A stretch of 29,832 nt of DNA, taken from the NCBI GenBank assembly GCA_964424455.1, contig CAYRJA010000032.1, forward strand, positions 1 through 29,832, in the 5' to 3' direction. This DNA comes from CAYRJA01 sp964424455 (GTDB taxonomy: Bacteria > Bacteroidota > Bacteroidia > Chitinophagales > UBA10324). A model generated the notes under the pieces. That model had not been told where the DNA came from and searched no databases. It saw nothing but the letters and a program-made list of their open reading frames with translations. How positions within the stretch are numbered: position 1 is the first letter of the stretch; each line of letters begins with the position of its first letter. Shown piece by piece: positions 23,425 through 29,832 of this stretch. The position numbers and the translations under genes are program-made.

Positions 23425-25827
23425 ATGATATCTGAATCTATTTTTTCGAAAGCAAATAACTTAGGAATATCAGTTCATAAGGGGAAGATTCGACGGATGC
23501 TTTTATCAGCGGTACTTTTTCTGACACCTTTTTTTGTTAAGGCGCAGGTATCTGTTATACCCTCTGACTCTGCTGCCATGTTTGCACAATACCTGACCGG
23601 ATCAGGTGTTACAATTACGAATGCTTCATTGAATTGTCCGCAAAATGCAGCAGGATTTTTTAACGGTGTGAAATCAAATATAGGATTAGATAGCGGCATT
23701 ATTCTTACTACCGGAAATATTATTTCACTGTTGGGTCCTAACCTAAGCTCATCTACCGGTTATAACAATAGCGGAGACGGTGATACTACATTGAATAAAT
23801 ATCTCAGAGTAATAAATCCCTCCTCTACTTTCTTAACACAAAATGCATGTGTTCTTGAATTTGATGTGCAATCATCTGCCGATACTTTAGTGTTTGAATA
23901 TGTATTTGCTTCTGACGAATATCCCGAATTTGCCAACTCCAACTACAACGATATTTTCGCTTTTTTTATCAGTGGTCCTGGTATTACAGGAGAACCGAAT
24001 ATTGCGCTCATTCCCAACACAACTATTCCTGTTACAATTAATACTGTTAATTGTCAAAATAATTCCCCCTATTATTTATGTAATGATCCGAAAAGCAATA
24101 TTTGTTCATCCGGCTACTCCTGTCCGCTTAGTACAAATGCAACCACTTTCGGGTACGATGGGTTTACAACTGTTTTGCAGGCAAAACAATTTGTACAACT
24201 CTGCAAAACCTATCATCTGAAACTTGCCATTGCTGATGTGGCAGATCCTAATTATGATTCTGCAGTGATGATCCGGGCAGGAAGTTTAAGAAGCAAAGGA
24301 GTTGTAATTACTCCGCAATCCGCTTATACAGACTCTACTGTAACAGCCCCGGCAGCGGTGGAAGGATGTCTGGATGCAAAAATATTTTTTAAACTGAATC
24401 AGCCGGCAGTCAGCCGTGTAGTTAATCATTTTACACTTGCAGGAACAGCAATAAATGGTACAGATTATTCCTTTGTTGCAGACAGTGTGGTATTTCAGCC
24501 GGGCGATACATTGGCTTCTGTTATCATTCACCCGTTACAGGATAATATAACGGAAGGCGCCGAGTCTGTATTGATTATCCTCCACTCTCTTTGTACAGGA
24601 ATGCCTATGGATACATCCTACTTATATATTGTAGATGAGATAAATAGAAAAGTATCAAACGATACGGCAGTCTGCGTTGGCAATTCCGTTACACTTCATG
24701 TTACAGATAATCCTTTATACTCTTATACATGGAGTCCGGCACAAAACCTATCTTGTTCCACCTGTAATGTGCTTACTGTAACACCATCTAATTCTACTAA
24801 GTATTTTGTAGATATTACAATGGGAAATTGCAAGGCAAAAGATTCGGTATCTGTTACAGTAGTTGATATTGTTCCCGATGCAGGATTTGATGTGAAGGTT
24901 TGTAAAGGCGCTTCTGTAACATTAAATGCAACCGGAGGAACAATTTATAATTGGTTGCCTGCAACCGGATTGAGTAATCCAGGAATTTCTGATCCTGTTG
25001 CCCGACCTGCTGTTACAACCACTTATACTGTTGAGGTGAGTGACACCATTGGCTGTCAGAAGAGTGATTCTCTGGTGATAACTGTTCTTCCTGAATTTAC
25101 AGGAGTTGTCAGCAGAGATACTGCTATTTGTAAGGAGGGAACAGCAAACTTATGGGCTTCAGGGGGTGTCAGCTATTTATGGTCGCCTGCTACAGGATTA
25201 ACTAATTCAACTTCTGCTGTTTTGACGGCTTCTCCTACGACTCCAACTACTTACACTGTTGTCATTATAAATGCTGACGGATGTACAGATACGCTTTCAA
25301 CCGTTGTTAATTTGTATTCCGAATCACTTGTTACCGTTTCTGCACCGCAAACTATTCAGACCGGAGAAAGCTTTCAGCTATCTGCTTCCGGCGGAATTAT
25401 TTATGAATGGTTGCCGGATGAGTTTATCAATCATACAAACATATCCTCTCCGTTAGTTAACCCGTCAGAGAGTGTTACTTATACAGTAGTAGTAACTACG
25501 GATAACGGCTGTGTGTTTACTAAAACGGTTCCTGTAATAGTTATTAATGCTATTAAAATATTTGTGCCTAATGCATTTTCACCTGATGGAAATAACAACA
25601 ATGATATTTTTGTCTATATTGCGCAAGGTAATTTTAAGCTGGAATCTTTTAAGGTGTTTAACCGATGGGGAGAAATGGTTTTTGAAACAGCAACAGAAGG
25701 AATCGGTTGGAACGGAAGATTTAACGGAGCGCTTGAACCAACGGGAGCTTATGTTTACGAAATAAAAGGCGCCGATGCAGAAAATAACCCAATAATTGTG
25801 AAAGGAAATGTTACACTAATTAAATAA
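23425..25827 (+). CDS. Choice-of-anchor L adhesin-like protein with Ig-like repeats and CHU_C (T9SS type B) domain
   Basis: An 800-residue exported protein. The hydrophobic signal segment (MLLSAVLFLTPFFVKAQ) lies at residues 25-41, after a basic stretch (KGKIRR). A second ATG at 23497, preceded by AAGGGGAAG, would start right at the signal and may be the true start. A choice-of-anchor L domain spans about 45-290 (MFAQYLTGSGVTITNASL, SGIILTTGNI, FEYVFASDEYPEFANSNYND). A Calx-beta-like segment at about 300-400 reads INGTDYSFVADSVVFQPGD, then ITEGAESVLIIL. Four Ig-like modules (about 410-710) of the same kind as in the upstream protein follow. The final ~90 residues are CHU_C: FVPNAFSPDGNNNNDIF, FKVFNRWGEMVF, GWNGRFNG, ending GNVTLIK. 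Predicted surface-attached via T9SS. The sprF-like gene follows after 12 bp. Confidence 0.9.
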   Translation: MISESIFSKANNLGISVHKGKIRRMLLSAVLFLTPFFVKAQVSVIPSDSAAMFAQYLTGSGVTITNASLNCPQNAAGFFNGVKSNIGLDSGIILTTGNIISLLGPNLSSSTGYNNSGDGDTTLNKYLRVINPSSTFLTQNACVLEFDVQSSADTLVFEYVFASDEYPEFANSNYNDIFAFFISGPGITGEPNIALIPNTTIPVTINTVNCQNNSPYYLCNDPKSNICSSGYSCPLSTNATTFGYDGFTTVLQAKQFVQLCKTYHLKLAIADVADPNYDSAVMIRAGSLRSKGVVITPQSAYTDSTVTAPAAVEGCLDAKIFFKLNQPAVSRVVNHFTLAGTAINGTDYSFVADSVVFQPGDTLASVIIHPLQDNITEGAESVLIILHSLCTGMPMDTSYLYIVDEINRKVSNDTAVCVGNSVTLHVTDNPLYSYTWSPAQNLSCSTCNVLTVTPSNSTKYFVDITMGNCKAKDSVSVTVVDIVPDAGFDVKVCKGASVTLNATGGTIYNWLPATGLSNPGISDPVARPAVTTTYTVEVSDTIGCQKSDSLVITVLPEFTGVVSRDTAICKEGTANLWASGGVSYLWSPATGLTNSTSAVLTASPTTPTTYTVVIINADGCTDTLSTVVNLYSESLVTVSAPQTIQTGESFQLSASGGIIYEWLPDEFINHTNISSPLVNPSESVTYTVVVTTDNGCVFTKTVPVIVINAIKIFVPNAFSPDGNNNNDIFVYIAQGNFKLESFKVFNRWGEMVFETATEGIGWNGRFNGALEPTGAYVYEIKGADAENNPIIVKGNVTLIK

Positions 25828-25839
25828 TCAGTTCAGTCA

Positions 25840-26850
25840 ATGAAAAAAATAATTACAGTTTGCTTATTACTTACATCAGCAGTTTTTACTTACGCACAAG
25901 ACATTCATTATTCTCAGTTTTATGCTTCGCCGCTAACGCTGAATCCAGCGCTTACCGGTGTGAATGATTGCAACTACCGTGTTGCACTCAGTTACCGGAA
26001 TCAATGGGCAAGTGTTACAACACCTTATACCACGCCCTCTATTTCTTTCGACATGAATAGTATAGCGCCCAGACTGATAAAAAGAGGAACAGGATCTGCA
26101 GGTTTGTTAATATTAAATGACAAAGCCGGTGATGGGCAATTATCCAATCTCACCATCATGGGATCGGTTGCTTACCAGCGTGATTTGGATGCAAAGAAAA
26201 AAATGTCGGCTTCCATCGGTTTGCAATTTGGGTATGTTCAGAAAAGATATGACCTGAGCAAACTGACATTTGAAGAGCAGTGGGCAGGTACGGATTTTAA
26301 TCAATCGCTTCCCAATGGCGAACAGAATATTAACAACAAACTATCCTACTTCAATGTAAACTTAGGCGGACTTTGGGCATACAAACCCACTGAGAAAGTA
26401 AATGTGTTTCTTGGCGCTGCAGCATTTAACCTGATTTCACCCAAAGAAACCTTTTACAACGATGGTGATAATAAGCTCAGTCCGCGCGGTGTGATTCATG
26501 CCGGAGCTAAAATCGGCTTGAATGAAAAACTGAATTTAATCCCTATGGTTTTGTACATGGGACAATCAAAGGATGTGGAAGTAAACATTGGAACATCGCT
26601 TGGTTACAACCTTCTTGCATCTGATGCAGCGGTTTATTTGGGGGGGTACTATCGTATGAATGATGCGGTAATTGCCATGATAGGCGGTGAATATAAAAAA
26701 GTGCGTCTGGGCTTAAGCTATGACATTAATACTTCTTCTTTAAAAGCAGCTTCAAACGGAAACGGCGGATTTGAAATCACCTTATCATACATCGGATGCT
26801 TGGGCGGATTAATTCTGGACAAACCTATTCAATGGTGCCCTCGATTCTAA
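25840..26850 (+). CDS. PorP/SprF-family type IX secretion membrane protein
   Basis: A 336-residue outer-membrane beta-barrel protein. The signal peptide covers residues 1-19 (cleavage after TYA). The family-defining N-terminus is QDIHYSQFYASPLTLNPALT, followed by YRNQWASVTTPYTTPSISFD. Alternating beta strands continue to the aromatic C-terminus CPRF. SprF/PorP proteins associate with the T9SS; SprF is specifically needed to bring SprB, a type B (CHU_C) substrate, to the surface in Flavobacterium. The gene begins 12 bp after a CHU_C gene and is followed by an OmpA-family gene, the classic arrangement. It most likely serves the two upstream substrates; this is inferred from context. Confidence 0.95.
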   Translation: MKKIITVCLLLTSAVFTYAQDIHYSQFYASPLTLNPALTGVNDCNYRVALSYRNQWASVTTPYTTPSISFDMNSIAPRLIKRGTGSAGLLILNDKAGDGQLSNLTIMGSVAYQRDLDAKKKMSASIGLQFGYVQKRYDLSKLTFEEQWAGTDFNQSLPNGEQNINNKLSYFNVNLGGLWAYKPTEKVNVFLGAAAFNLISPKETFYNDGDNKLSPRGVIHAGAKIGLNEKLNLIPMVLYMGQSKDVEVNIGTSLGYNLLASDAAVYLGGYYRMNDAVIAMIGGEYKKVRLGLSYDINTSSLKAASNGNGGFEITLSYIGCLGGLILDKPIQWCPRF

Positions 26851-26894
26851 AATAAACTTCTAAAAAATTAAACACATCTAATACAATAAGAGAC

Positions 26895-28970
26895 ATGAAA
26901 TATTTAGTGAAAACCTTAATGGCAGTTCTGATCTTCTCTGTTACAGCTTCTGCCCAATCGAATAAAAAACCGGCACACGTCAGTCCCAAGCAAAGCTTGA
27001 AAATGGCTGATTACTTATATGGGTTAGGCAGCTACTTCAATGCTATCAACTATTATCAGAATGTGTATGAGAATGAAAATAAGAATGCCTATGTGATAGA
27101 CAGAATTGCTTCAGCAGAATATTATCTGCGTGATTACAAAGAAGCAGAGAAATGGTATAAAACATTGCTCGATGTAAAATCAGATGCTTATCCGCTTGCC
27201 GGATATTATTATGCGCTGATGATGAAATACAATGGTAAGTATGTGGATGCTAAAAATGCGTTCATGGCTTTTGAGAAATCAATCAAGGGACCGTTGGCTT
27301 CGATATATAAAAAGATGGCCAAAAACCAACAAGCCGGTTGCGACCTTGCAATAGATTTAATCGCTCATCCTGATAAAGTAAAAATTCAACATTTAGATTC
27401 AAAAGTAAATGCACCTTACACTGAACTGTCGCCCACTCCGGCTGGAGATGATTTGCTTCTATATGCTTCGCTAAAATCGGATACAATTATTATCCTTGAT
27501 GATATGAAGAAGAATCAATCGTTCACTCAGTTCTATGCTGCCAAAAAAGTAAACGATTCAGTTTTCGAGAAAGGTCAGATTTATAAAGACATGCCCATCA
27601 ATGCAGATGATGTTCATAATGGCAATGGCACCTTCTCACCTGACAAACAGCGTTTCTATTTCACCCGCTGCAAGACAGATGCGAACATGAAAATACGCTG
27701 TGATATTTACATTACAGAACTGGGTAAAACAGGAAAGTGGTCCAATCCGGTAAAACTACCAAAGGAAGTAAATGACCCTGATTCAACCAATACTCAGCCG
27801 ACAGTCGGAACTTCCAAACAGGGTGAAGTATTATACTTTACATCCAATCGTCCGCAGGGTATGGGAGGAACAGATATTTGGTATTGTACCAGAAATAAAG
27901 ATGGCTCTTTTTCTATGGCAACTAATTTGGGAAAGAAAATCAATTCATCAGGTAATGAAATCACTCCGTATTATGATGTAAAGAATTCTGTACTTTATTT
28001 CAGTTCTGATGGACAAGTTGGAATAGGTGGTTATGATATTTTCAGTGCAAAAGGCGGATTGAAGAAATGGGAAGTAGCAAAAAATATAGGATATCCGGTT
28101 AACTCAAGTTGTGATGATATGTACTATGTGCTGGATGACAATAAGTACAGTGGTTATTTTGTATCAAATCGCCCGGGTACAATTTCTGTGAAATCAGAAA
28201 CTTGCTGCGATGATATTTACCGTTTTGAATATCCGCGTATTTATTACTCTGCTGTTCGGGGCTTTGTATATGATGTGGACACGAAGATAAAAATTGACAG
28301 CGCTAAAGTAATTATGGTTACCCGTGATACCATGTGGGGCACACCACAACTTTCAAGCTCCGCACAAATGTATTTCTGGGACACTAAAGCGCCCCATGAT
28401 TATGAGTTGAAAGGGGAGAAAGCCGGTTACTTCAGTAATGCAGCTTCATTCTCAGTAGTAAAACATGAATATAACGACACTTTGCAGGTGGATTTATTCC
28501 TGAAAAAAATTCCAGAGGCTGCTCCGATTGTTATCAAAAATATTTATTACGATTTTGATAAAGCAACCCTTCGTGATTCATCGAAGGCATCACTCGATTC
28601 ACTCTATCAGTTGCTGGTTGACAACCCAAGTTTAAAAATTGAAATCCGCTCACATACCGACAGCAAGGGTAATGATGATTATAACCAGAAACTGTCACAG
28701 GCGCGCGCACAAAGTGTGGTGGATTATTTAAAGGGAAGAGGTATTGAAGGAGACAGGTTGGTTGCAACGGGAATGGGAGAAACGGATCCGATAGCACCGA
28801 ATGAAATTAAAGGCAAAGACAACCCCGAAGGACGACAACTTAACCGCCGCACAGACTTTAAAGTGATTGGTACTATCCCCGGCAAAGAAATTATTTACAA
28901 ACAGGGAAATGAAGAGTTCGACGAGAATGCTACGGATACATTAGAAAAACAAAAAGAGGAAGAAAAATAA
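26895..28970 (+). CDS. PorE-like OmpA-family protein (TPR, beta-propeller, carboxypeptidase-like and OmpA domains)
   Basis: A 691-residue exported protein. The signal peptide covers residues 1-20 (cleavage after ASA). A TPR-like helical region spans about 30-140 (ADYLYGLGSYFNAINYYQNV, EYYLRDYKEAEKWY). PD40-type propeller blades occupy about 165-440 (GNGTFSPDKQRFYFTRCK, VLYFTSNRPQGMGGTDIWY, LYFSSDGQVGIGGYDIF). A CarboxypepD-like fold spans about 450-540. The OmpA C-terminal domain lies at about 548-660 (NIYYDFDKATLRDSSKASLD, IRSHTDSKGNDDYNQKLSQA, ending NRRTDFKV), with the Asp and Arg that bind diaminopimelate. This domain order is that of Porphyromonas PorE, which tethers T9SS parts to peptidoglycan. 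PorE is a lipoprotein, whereas this protein shows an ordinary signal peptide. It closes the export unit. Confidence 0.93.
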   Translation: MKYLVKTLMAVLIFSVTASAQSNKKPAHVSPKQSLKMADYLYGLGSYFNAINYYQNVYENENKNAYVIDRIASAEYYLRDYKEAEKWYKTLLDVKSDAYPLAGYYYALMMKYNGKYVDAKNAFMAFEKSIKGPLASIYKKMAKNQQAGCDLAIDLIAHPDKVKIQHLDSKVNAPYTELSPTPAGDDLLLYASLKSDTIIILDDMKKNQSFTQFYAAKKVNDSVFEKGQIYKDMPINADDVHNGNGTFSPDKQRFYFTRCKTDANMKIRCDIYITELGKTGKWSNPVKLPKEVNDPDSTNTQPTVGTSKQGEVLYFTSNRPQGMGGTDIWYCTRNKDGSFSMATNLGKKINSSGNEITPYYDVKNSVLYFSSDGQVGIGGYDIFSAKGGLKKWEVAKNIGYPVNSSCDDMYYVLDDNKYSGYFVSNRPGTISVKSETCCDDIYRFEYPRIYYSAVRGFVYDVDTKIKIDSAKVIMVTRDTMWGTPQLSSSAQMYFWDTKAPHDYELKGEKAGYFSNAASFSVVKHEYNDTLQVDLFLKKIPEAAPIVIKNIYYDFDKATLRDSSKASLDSLYQLLVDNPSLKIEIRSHTDSKGNDDYNQKLSQARAQSVVDYLKGRGIEGDRLVATGMGETDPIAPNEIKGKDNPEGRQLNRRTDFKVIGTIPGKEIIYKQGNEEFDENATDTLEKQKEEEK

Positions 28971-29016
28971 GAGCAGAATCATCGTTGCTTAAAACTAAAT
29001 TCTCTTTATAGGAATT

Positions 29017-29049
29017 AACAAGCTGCCCCATTATTTGGGGCAGCTTGTT
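29017..29049 (+). terminator. Strong rho-independent terminator of the T9SS unit
   Basis: AACAAGCTGCCCCA pairs perfectly with TGGGGCAGCTTGTT (14 bp) around TTATT, and a run of five T ends the stem and continues to 29052. It lies 46 nt after the OmpA-family stop codon. The upstream A-rich arm would give weaker termination in the other direction. Confidence 0.9.
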
Positions 29050-29125
29050 TTTATCAGAAATAATCTTCAGCACATTTAGCCGGCAAGGGTTATACTACAA
29101 GCTTTATCAATCCGTTATTATCAGC

Positions 29126-29713
29126 ATGAGTAAATTGATATTCATTTTTCTTTTCTCAATTACTGTTTACTTAACACCAGCATTTCCTGATTCTTCTTAC
29201 GCTCAGTATTCATGGAAGGAATTTTATCAGTTGCCGGAGGTAAATCAACAGATTGATTTTGATAATCCTGACTTGAGTTTGCTTTCGGCTTGTGTTTTTT
29301 ATGCCTCTAATGAACAGCGGGAAAAGAAGGACAAGAAACAATTTTCTTTTTCTGCTGAATTAAAAAATGCCACACAGTTCCATACACAGGAAATGACAAG
29401 TAATAAATTTTTCAGCCATAATAACCCGTACAAATTTCAATACAAAACGATGGACAAGCGGATAAAGAAATTCAATTGCAGGTTTAAAACTTACGGAGAG
29501 AATATTGCCTGCTTTTCAACAGAAGAAATGACTTACCTCGAAGCGGGGAAACAATTAGTGGAAGACTGGATGAATTCAAAAGGACACAAAGCTAATTTAA
29601 TGAATCAACAGTTCACACATCTCGGTTGCGGAGTGGGTATCATACCCTGGGTAAAACAGGAGGGATCATATCTTATCTATGCCACACAGGATTTTGGAGG
29701 AATGAGTTACTGA
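29126..29713 (+). CDS. Secreted CAP-domain (SCP/PR-1-like) protein
   Basis: A 195-residue exported protein with a signal peptide at residues 1-27 (LIFIFLFSITVYLTPAF, cleaved after SYA). The rest is one CAP domain: LKNATQFHTQEMTSNKFFSH with the first conserved His, YGENIACFSTEE with the conserved Glu, LVEDWMNSKGHKANLM with the second His, and HLGCGVGI followed by YATQDFGG. The His and Glu of the CAP cavity are present. Bacterial CAP proteins are extracellular and diverse in role, including lipid or glycan binding and sometimes protease activity; no specific role is assigned. I chose the ATG at 29126; the frame also extends to a TTG inside the terminator stem, which cannot be a real start. The preceding terminator shows it is transcribed separately. 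Confidence 0.9.
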   Translation: MSKLIFIFLFSITVYLTPAFPDSSYAQYSWKEFYQLPEVNQQIDFDNPDLSLLSACVFYASNEQREKKDKKQFSFSAELKNATQFHTQEMTSNKFFSHNNPYKFQYKTMDKRIKKFNCRFKTYGENIACFSTEEMTYLEAGKQLVEDWMNSKGHKANLMNQQFTHLGCGVGIIPWVKQEGSYLIYATQDFGGMSY

Positions 29714-29832
29714 TAATTGTAACACAAATTCTTGTATCGTCATCCTCATTTGTTTTCCGTTCTAAATGCACAGCAAAATTTATACCAATTATAAATCGTA
29801 GATAGTCTGAAAAGAAGACAGGTAAAATTCAT

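Noticed and set aside
21700..25550. Tandem repeats in the two CHU_C genes as a CRISPR-like or minisatellite array
   Set aside because: The repeat units are about 225 bp, highly diverged in DNA and conserved as Ig-like protein modules, so they are domain repeats.
1335..28310. Excess of the palindrome AGCGCT
   Set aside because: About 16 copies by hand against about 4 expected. This is a weaker excess that codon preference for Ala/Ser could partly explain; it is noted only because three copies abut TGTWACA.
29714..29832. Possible start of another gene at the right edge
   Set aside because: The last 119 bp show no start codon with a convincing frame and no hairpin; nothing can be supported.

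Overview
The window (about 29.8 kb, roughly 40% G+C by eye) comes from a member of the Bacteroidota, most likely a free-living, T9SS-bearing lineage of the Chitinophagales/Sphingobacteriales type. The evidence is: C-terminal type IX secretion (T9SS) sorting domains of both type A (positions 25-477 and 10455-12194) and the CHU_C/gliding-motility type B class (21597-25827); a PorP/SprF-family protein; a PorE-like OmpA protein; a TonB receptor with a carboxypeptidase-like N-terminal domain; and TAnnTTTG-type -7 promoter boxes. No tRNA, rRNA, CRISPR array, prophage or transposase gene was seen.

Layout. 1-477: C-terminal fragment of a T9SS-secreted protein, apparently frameshifted at the left edge. 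500-3253 (-): YfhO-family membrane protein. 3434-5800 (-): TonB-dependent receptor. 5892-6940 (-): YajQ and a small two-helix membrane protein. 6941-7363: gene-poor gap with a nested set of short hairpins. 7364-9128 (+): electron transfer flavoprotein beta and alpha. 9183-10292 (+): DUF151 bifunctional nuclease/UVR protein, then the ribosome-rescue hydrolase ArfB. 10455-12194 (+): secreted metzincin-like protease with IPT/TIG and T9SS domains. 12265-14651 (-): MBOAT O-acyltransferase with an SGNH-like partner. 14964-21363: glycan island with two glycosyltransferases, a polysaccharide deacetylase and two methyltransferases, interrupted by a DUF4143 AAA ATPase. 21597-28970 (+): two CHU_C adhesin-like proteins, a SprF-like protein and a PorE-like OmpA protein, closed by a strong terminator. 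29126-29713 (+): CAP-domain secreted protein.

How the genes fit together. The glycan island plausibly builds and decorates a cell-surface polysaccharide or glycolipid by glycosyl transfer, O-acylation, deacetylation and methylation. The 21.6-29.0 kb block looks like a self-contained export unit: two type B T9SS substrates made of repeated Ig-like modules, the SprF-type outer-membrane partner such substrates need, and a peptidoglycan-anchoring OmpA protein. The rest is housekeeping: ETF electron transfer, YajQ, ribosome rescue and nutrient uptake.

The most unusual signals are: (1) a strong excess of the palindrome CTGTWACAG (16 copies counted by hand) and its core TGTWACA (about 50 copies), spread over both strands and all three codon phases; (2) a DUF4143 ATPase gene lying between two diverged copies of a glycosyltransferase 3' end, with paired palindromes over its promoter; (3) an 11-A tract directly after the start codon of a glycosyltransferase.
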